This document shows, in pieces, positions 1 through 8,783 of a stretch of DNA of 64,000 nucleotides. Made by a program: the position numbers and the translations under genes. This DNA is from Bradyrhizobium sp. KBS0727. GTDB lineage: Bacteria; Pseudomonadota; Alphaproteobacteria; Rhizobiales; Xanthobacteraceae. The notes under the pieces are model-generated. The model saw only the letters and a program-made list of their open reading frames with translations. It was not told the DNA's origin and did no database searches. Every line of letters starts with the position of its first letter. Position 1 is the stretch's first letter. Location: positions 4,521,501 through 4,585,500 of the forward strand of contig NZ_CP042176.1 of the NCBI RefSeq assembly GCF_005937885.2, read 5' to 3'.

Positions 1-1
1 G

Positions 2-625
2 GTGCTGCAGGAGATCAAGACGCAGGGCCACAACCGCATCAAGACCGAGATCAATCCCGGCGAAGGCGCGTTCTACGGCCCGAAGTTCGAATACGTGCTG
101 CGCGACGCCATCGGCCGTGACTGGCAATGCGGCACCACGCAGGTCGACTTCAACCTGCCGGAGCGCTTCGGCGCGTTCTATATCGACGCCGACGGCTCCA
201 AGAAGGCGCCGGTGATGGTGCATCGCGCGATCTGCGGCTCGATGGAACGCTTCATCGGCATCCTGATCGAACATTTCGCCGGCAACTTCCCGCTCTGGCT
301 GGCGCCAGTGCAGGCCGTCGTTACCACCATCACCTCCGAAGGCGACGAATACGCCAAGGTGGTCGCCGCCGCCGCACGCCGCGCGGGCCTGCGCGTCGAA
401 CTCGACTTGCGCAACGAGAAGATCAACTACAAGGTCCGCGAGCATTCGCTGGCGAAGATCCCGGCGTTGCTCGTCGTCGGCAAGAAGGAAGCCGAGGCGC
501 ATTCGGTATCGATCCGTCGCCTCGGCAGCGAAGGGCAAACGGTCTTGCCGACCGCCGACGCGATTGCCGCGCTGGTCGAGGAAGCAACCCCGCCCGACGT
601 GAAGCGGGCAAGGCTGGAGTCCTGA
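2..625 (+). CDS. thrS: Threonine--tRNA ligase, C-terminal part (5' truncated by window edge)
   Basis: This is the last 207 residues of threonyl-tRNA synthetase, a cytoplasmic class II enzyme that charges tRNA-Thr with threonine. The reading frame is open through the left edge, so the true start lies outside the window. The visible part begins in the catalytic core: GEGAFYGPKFEY, then WQCGTTQVDF and the motif 3 region HRAICGSMERFIGIL. The C-terminal anticodon-binding domain follows from about WLAPVQAVV, with LRNEKINYKVREHS as in the E. coli enzyme. The stop codon shares its last base with the ATG of the next small gene, so the two are probably translationally coupled. Confidence 0.97.
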   Translation: MLQEIKTQGHNRIKTEINPGEGAFYGPKFEYVLRDAIGRDWQCGTTQVDFNLPERFGAFYIDADGSKKAPVMVHRAICGSMERFIGILIEHFAGNFPLWLAPVQAVVTTITSEGDEYAKVVAAAARRAGLRVELDLRNEKINYKVREHSLAKIPALLVVGKKEAEAHSVSIRRLGSEGQTVLPTADAIAALVEEATPPDVKRARLES

Positions 626-846
626 TGGCCGAAGGCACGACCAAGGAAGAACAGGAACTGCCGGCCTATCCGATCCGGGCGTACCAGCTCATCCCGGATC
701 CAAACCAGCCGGCAGTCGTGGCGCTGGCGATCGAGACCGATCAGGGCCACAGCCTGTTCCTGGCGACCAGGACTATCCTGGAAGACCTCGGCAAGGACCT
801 GCTGGAGCGGGCGGCGAAGATGCCGCTGAAGTCGGACAGGACCTGA
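625..846 (+). CDS. Small hypothetical protein coupled to thrS
   Basis: A 73-residue protein whose ATG overlaps the thrS stop codon (TGATG), which argues for coupled translation. The sequence is soluble and mixed alpha/beta in character, with an acidic N-terminus, a central stretch IRAYQLIPDPNQPAVVALAIET and a helical C-terminus with LEDLGKDLLERAAK. There is no signal peptide, membrane segment or cysteine. I do not recognise a named family. The tight coupling suggests it is a genuine gene expressed with thrS rather than a chance frame. Confidence 0.7.
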   Translation: MAEGTTKEEQELPAYPIRAYQLIPDPNQPAVVALAIETDQGHSLFLATRTILEDLGKDLLERAAKMPLKSDRT

Positions 847-867
847 CGCCGCCCGACATGAACGCAG

Positions 868-1047
868 CTAGGCTGGTTTAGACGATTTGCGAAGCGGATA
901 ATGCTTGCGCTCCCACGCTTCCACCAGTGTCACGAGCACATTGAGCCTTTTGCCGTCACGGGAGCCGCGCGAAGCACTCATCAATATCTCGACCTCCTTG
1001 AGCGCGCGGCGGTAGTCGCGATCTGATTTGATCGGTTCGGCATGCAC
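868..1047 (-). pseudogene. HigA-type antitoxin N-terminal remnant
   Basis: A 59-codon GTG-start frame with EPIKSDRDYRRALKEVEILM, then DGKRLNVLVTLVEAWERKHYPL. This matches the N-terminal helical part of HigA-like antitoxins (pattern: IRTxxDYxxALxEIxxLM ... LDVLVTLVEAYExKHYPI). The family normally continues into a helix-turn-helix domain of about 50 more residues, but here the frame stops after KSSKPA, so the DNA-binding half is missing. Upstream on the same strand, a frame ending at 1058-1060 reads TDYYRVDWTQDA, faintly like the end of a HigB toxin, the usual partner encoded just before HigA. I read this as a decayed HigBA locus; a short functional protein is less likely. Confidence 0.5.
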
Positions 1048-1172
1048 GGCTGGTACCTCAAGCGTCCTGTGTCCAATCCACCCTATAATAATCGGTCTGA
1101 ATTGGCTTCCATAAGCATCGGCACACCCCTATTTCCATGTTAGCCGTCCAAAATTAAACGAAAGAGACCTTC

Positions 1173-1736
1173 GTGCCCGACGCCCTTGAACTCCTGAAAC
1201 TCCGCCGCTCGGTAAAGCCCCGCGAAATGAGCGGCCCCGGCCCCTCTGCGAGCGAACTCGACACCATCCTGACCATCGGCGCGCGGGTGCCGGATCACGG
1301 CAAGCTGACGCCCTGGCGCTTCATCGTGTTCGAGGGCGACGCCCGTGCCCGTGCCGGCGACGTCATTGCCCGGGTATTTGCCAAGAAGAATCCCGCCGCC
1401 CCCGCGGCCGAGATCGAGATCGAGAAACGCCGGTTGATGGACGCGCCGCTGGTGATCGCGGTGGTGAGCTTCACCAGGCCGCACCCCAAGGTGCCGGCAT
1501 GGGAGCAGGAACTGTCGGCCGGCGCCAGCGCGATGAACATCGTCACCGCGGCAGCCGCGCTCGGCTACGGCGCCAGCTGGCTCACCGGCTGGTTCGCGTT
1601 CGACCGCGACGTGCTGGATGGCCTCGGACTGAAGCCGGACGAAAAGCTCGCCGGCTTCATCCATATCGGCACCCCGTCGAAGGCCGCCGAAGACCGCCCT
1701 CGCCCGGCGCTGTCGGATATCGTGACGCGGTTCTGA
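1173..1736 (+). CDS. Nitroreductase family protein (YdjA-like)
   Basis: A 187-residue FMN-dependent nitroreductase-fold protein, starting at a GTG seven bases after a GAGA ribosome binding site. The N-terminal LLKLRRSVKPREM and the RVPDHGKLTPWRFIVF stretch are the FMN-phosphate-binding and isoalloxazine-side motifs of the short YdjA-like subfamily. The C-terminal NIVTAAAALGYGASWLTGW is the conserved helix at the dimer interface. Such enzymes use NAD(P)H to reduce nitro or quinone compounds in the cytoplasm; the substrate cannot be told from sequence. It converges with the GGDEF-EAL gene, with only three bases between the stop codons. Confidence 0.9.
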   Translation: MPDALELLKLRRSVKPREMSGPGPSASELDTILTIGARVPDHGKLTPWRFIVFEGDARARAGDVIARVFAKKNPAAPAAEIEIEKRRLMDAPLVIAVVSFTRPHPKVPAWEQELSAGASAMNIVTAAAALGYGASWLTGWFAFDRDVLDGLGLKPDEKLAGFIHIGTPSKAAEDRPRPALSDIVTRF

Positions 1737-1739
1737 TCC

Positions 1740-4217
1740 TCACGCCGCCTTCGAGGCGCGCGATTTGAAGCCTGCCAACAGGGCCGCGATTTCGGCGGCC
1801 GGCCTTGCCGCGCTGAACAGAAAGCCCTGCACCTCGTTGCAGCCTTCGGCACGCAGCCAGTCGAGCTGGTCGGTGGTTTCGACCCCTTCGGCTGTGGTGG
1901 TGATGTTCAGGCTGCGGCCGAGGCCGGAGATCGCGCGCACGATCGCGACGCAATCCTCGCGCTCAGCCAGATCCTTGACGAACGAGCGGTCGATCTTGAT
2001 CTTGTCGAACGGAAAACTGCGCAGGTAGCTCAGGCTGGAATAGCCGGTGCCGAAATCGTCCATCGAGATGCTGACGCCGAGTTCTCGGAGCTGATGCAGG
2101 ATCGCGAGATTGGCTTCGGTCTCGGCGAGGAACACCGATTCGGTGATTTCGAGCTCGAGCCGCCGCGGCGATAATCCGGAACGCCCCAGCGCCGAGATCA
2201 CCACCTGAACCAGGTTGCGGCTGCGGAACTGCACCGGCGACAGGTTGACCGCGACCTTGACGTCCTTCGGCCAGTTCATCGCTTCCGTACAGGCCTCGCG
2301 CAGCACCCATTCGCCGAGTTGAACGATCAATCCGATGTCCTCGGCGACCGGAATGAATTCGGCCGGCGACACCATGCCCTTTTCGGGATTGCGCCAGCGC
2401 AGCAGCGATTCAAACCCGCTGATCCGGTTGGCGGCGATATCCACCAGCGGCTGGTAATGCAGTTCGAACTCGCCATTGGCGAAGGCCCGGCGCAGGTCGC
2501 GTTCCATGTCGCGGCGCTTCTGCGCCTGCCGGTCCATCTCGCGTTCGAAGAAACGGTGGACGCCGCCGCCGTCCGATTTGGCCCGATAGAGCGCCATGTC
2601 GGCGTTGCGCATCAGTTCCTCGCTGGTGGCGCCGTCGCCAGGCGACAGCGCGATGCCGATGCTGGCGCCGACGACGACCTCGAGACCATCGAGGTCATAA
2701 CGCGCGCTCAACGCGACGATCAGCCGGTCGGCAAAATCGCTGACTTCGTTCGGCGAGACGTCCGAGGTCAGCACGATGGCGAATTCGTCGCCGCCAAGGC
2801 GGGCGACGAGGTTGTCGCCGCGCACCTCGGATCTCAGCCGCTCGGCCACCGCCTTCAGCAGGCGGTCGCCCATGGGATGACCGAAGGAATCGTTGACGTT
2901 CTTGAACAGGTCGAGATCGACGCACATCACCGCGACGCGTCGGCTGCTCGGGTTGCCGCGGTCCAGCGCCTGGCGAAGCCGGTCCTGATAGTATTCCCGG
3001 TTCGGCAGATTGGTCAGGCCGTCATGGTGAGCCATGTGGGCGATGCGGGCCTCGGCCTTGCGGCGCTCGGTGATATCGACCACGGCCACCAGATAGCCGT
3101 CGCGGCCGTCGAAGGCGACCCGCCGCCCGAATGTCAGCACATGGATCTCGCTGCCATCGGCCTTGAGATGCCGCCAGTCGTGGCTCGAATTGTAGACGTC
3201 GCCGACCTGCTGCAACGCCTGGCTATGGGTTGCCCACTCGTCTTCCGGCCAGATCTGGCGAAGCTGCATGCCGAGAAAGGTTTCGCGGCTGTAGCCGTAA
3301 TGCTGCACGGCGGCGTCGTTGACGCTCAGGAACTGCGTGGTTTCAGCGTCGAATACCCACATCGGCATCGGATTGTTATCGAACAGGAGACGGAACGAAA
3401 CCTCGCTGCGTTTCAGCGCCGTGACGTCCGAGACCGTCAGCGACAGCATGTCGCCGAATGCCGTCACACCCAACCGGAGACAACGATCGGCGCGGTCGAT
3501 TTCGATCTGACCGCCATTGCCGTCGCGAATGATGTCGCGCAATCGCTGGATCACCTCCGGCGCGCACAAGAGGTTTCCACCGGCGCCGAGCCGGTGCCAG
3601 AGCAGCGCGGTCGATGGCTGCCGCAGCAGCCGGGCCGCGCCCTGGTTGAGATGGACGATCTGGAAATCGCACGGCTGCCCGCCGGCATCGCGGATCGCCG
3701 CCAGCGACAGCACGCCGTCGTCGGTTGCGGAGAAAATCGTGTCGAGCAGATTGTACTGGCTATCGCGCTCGTTGACATAAGCGCCGATCAGCGTGCCGCC
3801 CCAGCGCGACGACGTCGGCAGCGCCAGTACGTCGTAGGTCCGCACCAGTCCGTCGCGCACGCAATGCGCCGACGCCAGATAGGGACGGCCGTTGGCAAGC
3901 GCACTCGATGCCGCTTCGCCGAGCGCAGTCGCACAATCCGGCGGCAGCGCGGTCAGCGGAATATCCCAGCGCTCGTCGCTGAGCCATTGCTGGATGTAGC
4001 GGCCGGTGTGGGAGACGGCGAGTACGCCACGGTTGTCCCTGAGCAGAACGATGTGATCTGCGAGCCGGCCCAGACTGCCGAGCATAACGTCTTCATAGCG
4101 TGGCAGCGTATCGCCCGGACGCAACGCCGCCTGCCATTTGCGCTGCAGGATCGCGACATCGCCAAACACATCGTTGTTGGATTTCTCAGCCCCTGACGAC
4201 TTCTTCGCCACCACCAT
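1740..4217 (-). CDS. PAS-GGDEF-EAL cyclic-di-GMP signalling protein
   Basis: An 825-residue cytoplasmic protein with no membrane segment. Two N-terminal PAS-like regions (about 30-150 and 150-270) precede a clear PAS domain (about 275-395, LLFDNNPMPMWVFD ... NDAAVQHYGYSRE). A diguanylate cyclase domain follows with an intact GGDEF motif near residue 476. The phosphodiesterase domain has the signature as ESL (FESLLRW, about 600) instead of EAL, with the catalytic Glu kept. NLSPVQF, ELEITES and DDFGTGYSS (about 717) are present, so both c-di-GMP synthesis and hydrolysis look possible. I chose the ATG behind GGGGCAGG over a GTG ten codons upstream. A tandem PilZ protein, a likely c-di-GMP receptor, is encoded at 17.3 kb. 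Confidence 0.93.
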   Translation of the reverse strand: MVVAKKSSGAEKSNNDVFGDVAILQRKWQAALRPGDTLPRYEDVMLGSLGRLADHIVLLRDNRGVLAVSHTGRYIQQWLSDERWDIPLTALPPDCATALGEAASSALANGRPYLASAHCVRDGLVRTYDVLALPTSSRWGGTLIGAYVNERDSQYNLLDTIFSATDDGVLSLAAIRDAGGQPCDFQIVHLNQGAARLLRQPSTALLWHRLGAGGNLLCAPEVIQRLRDIIRDGNGGQIEIDRADRCLRLGVTAFGDMLSLTVSDVTALKRSEVSFRLLFDNNPMPMWVFDAETTQFLSVNDAAVQHYGYSRETFLGMQLRQIWPEDEWATHSQALQQVGDVYNSSHDWRHLKADGSEIHVLTFGRRVAFDGRDGYLVAVVDITERRKAEARIAHMAHHDGLTNLPNREYYQDRLRQALDRGNPSSRRVAVMCVDLDLFKNVNDSFGHPMGDRLLKAVAERLRSEVRGDNLVARLGGDEFAIVLTSDVSPNEVSDFADRLIVALSARYDLDGLEVVVGASIGIALSPGDGATSEELMRNADMALYRAKSDGGGVHRFFEREMDRQAQKRRDMERDLRRAFANGEFELHYQPLVDIAANRISGFESLLRWRNPEKGMVSPAEFIPVAEDIGLIVQLGEWVLREACTEAMNWPKDVKVAVNLSPVQFRSRNLVQVVISALGRSGLSPRRLELEITESVFLAETEANLAILHQLRELGVSISMDDFGTGYSSLSYLRSFPFDKIKIDRSFVKDLAEREDCVAIVRAISGLGRSLNITTTAEGVETTDQLDWLRAEGCNEVQGFLFSAARPAAEIAALLAGFKSRASKAA

Positions 4218-4406
4218 GACCTGCCCCGCTACGCCAACGCTCAACACGTGGCATCCAATGCAGCCGGGTTTAAAGCCGTGTAAAAATTGCGGAGGCGGTA
4301 CGCCGATATGGCGATTATGACAGTTTAAAGTCGCGCGATGGTTAGTGCGAATTAGCGACTATGACAGTGGTGAAAATGATTTTCCGGCACAGCCGGATGC
4401 AACGAA

Positions 4407-5492
4407 TTAGCGCGCGACGACTTCGACCTCGCCATCGACGCCGTTGACGACGTTGAAGGGGCGCTCGAACACCTTGCCTTCGTTCTTGGCGATGGCGCGG
4501 TATTCGCCCTCGGACAGCACCACGCGCGGAAACGCGCCGATCGATTCCTTGATCACGTCGCCGCCCGGCGTAATCACCGACCATGCGGTGTTGGCGAGCG
4601 CCTCGCCGCCCTTGTCGCTGACGAGCTTGAGCGTGATGACGGCGGCGCGGTGGGTCACGATCACGTCGGTCAGCTTGCCGGCCTGGACGCGGATGTCGGA
4701 GCGCACCACCGAATTGGCGTCGCCATAGTTGGAGATGATGTAGTAGGTGCCCTCCGGCAGCAGCGCGACGTCGCCGGCGGAAACGTTGGGTACCAGCGCG
4801 CCGCGCTCGGACGTCTCGAACTGGCTGCCCTTGTAGATCGCGAACGAAATCTGGTTCTGCGGAATCTTTGAAGTGCCGACGCGGCCTTCGATACGCAGGC
4901 CGCCGGCCGGCAGCACGAAGGACTCGCGGTCGGTTTCGGATTTCAAACTCACGGCGCGGACCGCGCTGACGAGGCCGAGGGCGACGTGGACGACGTAATT
5001 GCCCGGCGGCAGCACGATGTTCGGGGTCGCGCCGCGATCCTCGCGGATCAGCTTGAAGGTGCCGGTATCGTCGGGCTTGTCCGAGAACACCCGCCACACC
5101 AGCCCGTTATTGATGACCGGCAGATCCTTGCCGTAGCGCGCCGTCAGCGACAGCACCGCCTGGCCTGCGGTCGAGGCGCCTTGCGGCGGCGTGGACGGCG
5201 GCACCGTGGCGATCGACGGCGGCACGATGGTGGGCTGGGTCAGTGGCCCGGGAAGGCTCGGCGGAATCGATGCCGGGCCGGAGGGCGGCGCCAGATTCAA
5301 GGCGGGGGCGCCTGGGGCGTCCGGAATCGCGCTTGGCGGAACCGGCGGCGGCCGATCCGAGAACATCTGGGCCGAGGCCGGGACCGGAAGCAACGAAATC
5401 AGCCCGAGCGCAAGCGTAACCGCAAGCGCGAGCACCGGGAAAGACCGCCCGGCCCACCCGTATCCACTGATCCCGTTACCCCTCGAAGTCAT
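4407..5492 (-). CDS. Secreted hypothetical protein with beta-rich repeats
   Basis: A 361-residue protein with an N-terminal hydrophobic stretch (about 18-42) ending PVPASAQ, a convincing signal peptide. A proline-rich linker follows (about 45-110: PPPVPPSAIPD, PSLPGPLTQPTIVPPSI). The remaining two thirds is beta-rich with repeated phrases such as LPPGNYVVHVALG, LPEGTYYIISNYG and LSEGEYRAIAKNEG. These look like three Ig/carboxypeptidase-regulatory-like modules closed by the same turn. It is probably periplasmic or surface-bound. I do not recognise a named family, and the ribosome binding site is weak. Confidence 0.8.
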   Translation of the reverse strand: MTSRGNGISGYGWAGRSFPVLALAVTLALGLISLLPVPASAQMFSDRPPPVPPSAIPDAPGAPALNLAPPSGPASIPPSLPGPLTQPTIVPPSIATVPPSTPPQGASTAGQAVLSLTARYGKDLPVINNGLVWRVFSDKPDDTGTFKLIREDRGATPNIVLPPGNYVVHVALGLVSAVRAVSLKSETDRESFVLPAGGLRIEGRVGTSKIPQNQISFAIYKGSQFETSERGALVPNVSAGDVALLPEGTYYIISNYGDANSVVRSDIRVQAGKLTDVIVTHRAAVITLKLVSDKGGEALANTAWSVITPGGDVIKESIGAFPRVVLSEGEYRAIAKNEGKVFERPFNVVNGVDGEVEVVAR

Positions 5493-5724
5493 CAGGCATG
5501 CTTTTCACTGAAAACGCGGCAAATTCAAGCCTCCAGCATTGCCACCGAGCCCGGCCCGTGGAGGAACCCGTGGGAACACCCGATGTTAACCCGGCGGTCG
5601 TGGTCCAGTCACAATCGCTGCCTAGGCCGCTTTCGCTGGGCATAAACCATGCATGGCGAATGCTGCAGGCGATTCTGGCAGGGCCGCGCCGCGGCGAATA
5701 TCTTCAGGGCGCAGGAGAGTTTTA

Positions 5725-6777
5725 GTGTTGGATAATTGGATGGGGCGCGGCCAAAAGGGCTCCGACGGCCGCGACAAGGTAGGGCTAGGCACGGTCCGTC
5801 GGCCGGTGATCGGCTTGGCACTGGGCGGCGGTGCGGCCCGCGGCTTCGCCCATATCGGCATCATCAAGACGCTGGCCGCGCATGGCATCGTTCCCAATGT
5901 CGTGGTGGGGACCTCCATGGGCGGGGTTGTCGGTGGCGCCTACGCGTCCGGACATCTCGACAGGCTGGAGGAATGGGCCCGCGGTCTGCAGCGGCGAAAT
6001 ATCCTCGCCTACCTCGATATCCGCCTCAACGGCTCCGGCCTGATCGGCGGCGCCAAACTCGCCGCCGAGATCGAAAGCACGCTGGGCCAGAGCCTGATCG
6101 AGGATCTGCCGGTGAAGTTTGCCACCGTCGCGACGGAGGTTCGTACTGGCCACGAGATCTGGCTGACCCATGGCCGCATGGTGGATGCGATGCGCGCCTC
6201 CTACGCGTTGCCCGGAATATTTTCGCCGGTCCTGATCGGCGACCGCTGGCTGGTCGACGGCGCGCTGGTCAATCCGGTGCCGGTATCGGCGGCGCGCGCG
6301 CTCGGCGCGGAGATCGTGATCGCCGCCAATCTCTCCAGCGACGTCTTTACCCATTCCACGACGATCTATTCGCATGGGGCCGCGGCCGACCCCTCGGTAC
6401 CGGTCACAGCGGAGACGGTTCCCGAGCCGCCGAAACGCGGGCTCGGCAAATTCTTCTCCGCCGAGCGCACCATGAAACGCGAATTCTTTGGCGGTGATGG
6501 ACGGCCCGGCATCTCCACCGTCATGGTCGACGCCTTCAACATCATGCAGGACCGCATCACCCGCGCGCGTCTGGCCGGCGATCCGCCGGATCTGTTGATT
6601 TCGCCCCGGGTCGGGCAGATCGGTTTGTTCGATTTTCACCGCGCCGGCGACTTGATCGCGCACGGCGCGCGCGCAGCCGAACGCGCGATCGACTCGATCC
6701 AGGAGGCCATCGAAATCCTGGCTCCCTCGGCGGCGGGGAAAGGCACGACCGCCGGCAAGGCGACGGAGCAGGAATAG
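5725..6777 (+). CDS. Patatin-like phospholipase family protein (RssA-like)
   Basis: A 350-residue patatin-domain serine hydrolase that probably deacylates phospholipids or related esters using a Ser-Asp dyad. Residues 34-40 (GGGAARG) form the oxyanion loop, GTSMG at 62-66 carries the nucleophile Ser64, and DGALVNP supplies the catalytic Asp at about 178. The length and motif spacing fit the bacterial RssA/YlbK group. I chose the GTG at 5725 because AGGAGAG sits five bases upstream; the frame is open further 5' but without such a site. No signal peptide is seen. Confidence 0.92.
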   Translation: MLDNWMGRGQKGSDGRDKVGLGTVRRPVIGLALGGGAARGFAHIGIIKTLAAHGIVPNVVVGTSMGGVVGGAYASGHLDRLEEWARGLQRRNILAYLDIRLNGSGLIGGAKLAAEIESTLGQSLIEDLPVKFATVATEVRTGHEIWLTHGRMVDAMRASYALPGIFSPVLIGDRWLVDGALVNPVPVSAARALGAEIVIAANLSSDVFTHSTTIYSHGAAADPSVPVTAETVPEPPKRGLGKFFSAERTMKREFFGGDGRPGISTVMVDAFNIMQDRITRARLAGDPPDLLISPRVGQIGLFDFHRAGDLIAHGARAAERAIDSIQEAIEILAPSAAGKGTTAGKATEQE

Positions 6778-6810
6778 CGCCAGCTTCTTGTTTTGACGCG
6801 TTCGAACGCC

Positions 6811-7239
6811 TCAGGCCGTCTTGATGTAATCGCGGAGCGCTTCCTGCTCGGCCTCATATTCGTGGAGACGGCGCTTGACGATGTCGCCGATTGAAATCAG
6901 GCCGACCACCTTACCGTCCTCGACGACGGGCAGATGCCTGAACTTGCCGAGCGTCATCATTTCCATGATGCCGCTCACCGTGTCCGCCTGCCGGCAACTG
7001 ACGACCTTGCGCGTCATGACGTTGCTGACGGGCTCATCGAGCACCCTGGCGCCGCGCTCACCGAGCACGCGCACGATGTCGCGCTCCGACAGGATGCCCT
7101 CAAGGCGCCCCTGGTTCATCACCAGCACCGCGCCGATCTTGCGTTCGCCCAGCAACTTGATTGCCGCCGACAGCTTGACCTCCGGCTCCACGCTCAGGAT
7201 CTGATGGCCCTTGGCGTCGAGAATTGCTCGTACCGTCAT
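6811..7239 (-). CDS. CBS domain-pair protein
   Basis: A 142-residue protein made almost entirely of two CBS domains (about 7-62 and 72-128), which usually form a Bateman module binding adenine nucleotides. The repeats are visible as IGAVLVMNQGRLEGILSERDIVR and FRHLPVVEDGKVVGLISIGDIVK. A basic-acidic helical tail ends the protein. The start at 7239 follows GGGAGACGACA, an excellent ribosome binding site. It stands alone on the minus strand, convergent with the patatin gene. The ligand and partner cannot be told from the sequence. Confidence 0.92.
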   Translation of the reverse strand: MTVRAILDAKGHQILSVEPEVKLSAAIKLLGERKIGAVLVMNQGRLEGILSERDIVRVLGERGARVLDEPVSNVMTRKVVSCRQADTVSGIMEMMTLGKFRHLPVVEDGKVVGLISIGDIVKRRLHEYEAEQEALRDYIKTA

Positions 7240-7429
7240 TGTCGTCTCCCTGAATCCTTTCGCGCCCCACGAGGGGCCCGACATGTTCGCGAGTCTTCAA
7301 TCAACAGTTTCGCGCCGGATAGGTTTCAGGCGCGGTCCACAAGCAGGCTGTCTTGCCTGGCGGCAGCCGTTGGCTTGTGTTGCGACTTGCAAGATGATGG
7401 ATGAAATCGCCGTGCGCTGCAAGCGGCGA

Positions 7430-8227
7430 TCAGACGCGGCCTGATCCGTCCGGCGACGACGCATCCGCAGCATGTGCCGCCGCCCGCGGCACCGGATCAA
7501 ACAGCGAGAACAACATCAGCCCGGCAAGAAATCCGCCGATATGCGCCTGCCAGGCGACGCTGGCGCCATCGGCGCCAATCGCTATCGAACCGACGCCAAA
7601 GATGATGTTGACGCCGAACCAGACGCCGAGAAATCCGAGCACGCGCCCGTTGCGCAGTGCATCGGCCAGCGACAACGCGGGAACCCGTGCGGCAGCTGCC
7701 GCGTCGCCCCGGCTGAACGAAAGGAAACTGCCCTGCACGAAGGCAAACCGGATCGCCGCCGCCATGGTGCCGGATACCGATGCCGAGGCGCCGATCATCG
7801 GCGCAATCGCGTGCTCATGGGTGAGCAGATGCGCCAGCGCGCCGGCTGCCGCCGTCACCGCCATGAACACGAAGAACCTGACAGCGCCGAACCGGCGCGC
7901 CAGCGCACTGCCGAACGGCAGCAGCCACAGCACGTTGAACCCGATATGGCTGAGATTGGCGTGCAGCAGCGAGTAGGTGACGAAGGTCCAGACCTTGGCG
8001 CCGGCGCCGCCGGGAAAGGTGATGTCGAGCAGCGTGGAATCGTAGCGCTTCGGGATGAAGCCGAAGACGTCGATGGTCCAGTTTTCCGCCTCGGGCGGCA
8101 GCAGCACCCGCAAATGAATGAGCGCGATCAGCGCGACATAGGCCGTCAGCGCAGCCGGCAGCGTCAGGACCGGCTCGCGCGGCGTATCCGGCGGCAGTTC
8201 CAGGTGGGATTCGTGCGGGGAGTCCAA
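7430..8227 (-). CDS. Rhomboid-family intramembrane serine protease
   Basis: A 265-residue polytopic membrane protein of the rhomboid family, which cleaves transmembrane segments inside the inner membrane. After an N-terminal membrane segment (23-41), the HANLSHIGFN block (89-98) gives the conserved His and Asn. GASASVSG (146-153) is the serine loop, and AHIGG near 229 gives the catalytic His. The usual GxSG motif reads GASA if Ser148 is the nucleophile, or SVSG if Ser152 is, so the active serine is slightly unclear. The C-terminus is a short hydrophilic tail. Confidence 0.88.
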   Translation of the reverse strand: MDSPHESHLELPPDTPREPVLTLPAALTAYVALIALIHLRVLLPPEAENWTIDVFGFIPKRYDSTLLDITFPGGAGAKVWTFVTYSLLHANLSHIGFNVLWLLPFGSALARRFGAVRFFVFMAVTAAAGALAHLLTHEHAIAPMIGASASVSGTMAAAIRFAFVQGSFLSFSRGDAAAAARVPALSLADALRNGRVLGFLGVWFGVNIIFGVGSIAIGADGASVAWQAHIGGFLAGLMLFSLFDPVPRAAAHAADASSPDGSGRV

Positions 8228-8783
8228 GGGTCCGGGACCTTACGACGCGGTTTTGGGGCGTTATCAGTCCAGATAGGCGGCTTTGCCCGCCCTGTGCAAG
8301 TGCACAAAACCGGGAACGCGATGAAGTTCAGGAGTCCCGGTTTGCGGCGCACCATCAAGAAGCGCTGCCCGCTTCCCGGACACCGAAAGGGCGCGTTTCC
8401 GGCAGAAAAAGAAAAAGGGAGAGCGCTGAGAACGCTCTCCCTTGTCTTGTCGGTCTTTTCGCGCCCCGGAGCCGGGATTACATCCCCACCCCTCCCCGCG
8501 CGACGACCAAACTTGTTCAACGCCACCTGTGTACCAACCGCGCCGGTTACCTGGATAATCCGGCGCTGCCTGATGTGTTCCACCCTACGCAGGCCGCGGC
8601 GCGATCGCCAACCTCGTAGTTAATTTAACGTTAACGCCGCAAAGCCGTGCCCAAGTCGGCCAAAACGCGTCGGCGGCATGGACGCTGCAAAGCAGGTCCT
8701 GCACAACAACCAAGGGAAAGCGCGTGCACGAAAGTGGGACATATCTGTCCCGCCAAAGGCAGGCGCAGAGGCAAGGCCTTACA
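8228..8783. other. Non-coding gap with hairpins and a C-rich 19-mer
   Basis: I find no defensible gene in these 556 bases. They hold a strong hairpin (8417-8441, listed separately) and a second short hairpin, TCGCGC at 8459-8464 pairing with GCGCGA at 8498-8503. The loop of the latter contains acatccccacccctccccg (8480-8498), a 19-mer repeated exactly at 20527-20545. A third 7-bp stem (GCGCCGG 8540-8546 with CCGGCGC 8560-8566) and an AT-rich GTTAATTTAACGTTAAC palindrome-like stretch near 8618-8634 follow, the latter possibly promoter-associated for the PAS gene. Confidence 0.5.
8412..8441 (-). terminator. Strong intrinsic terminator reading leftward
   Basis: GGGAGAGCG (8417-8425) pairs perfectly with CGCTCTCCC (8433-8441) around a 7-base loop. 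On the minus strand the hairpin is followed by a T-rich tract (complement of 8401-8416, aaaaagaaaaa), the layout of a rho-independent terminator for leftward transcription. No minus-strand gene lies just upstream, so the transcript it ends is unknown. Confidence 0.7.

Noticed and set aside
2319..4196. A 625-codon plus-strand frame opposite the GGDEF-EAL gene
   Set aside because: It is a high-GC shadow of a gene with intact catalytic motifs; no ribosome site or recognisable domain is present.
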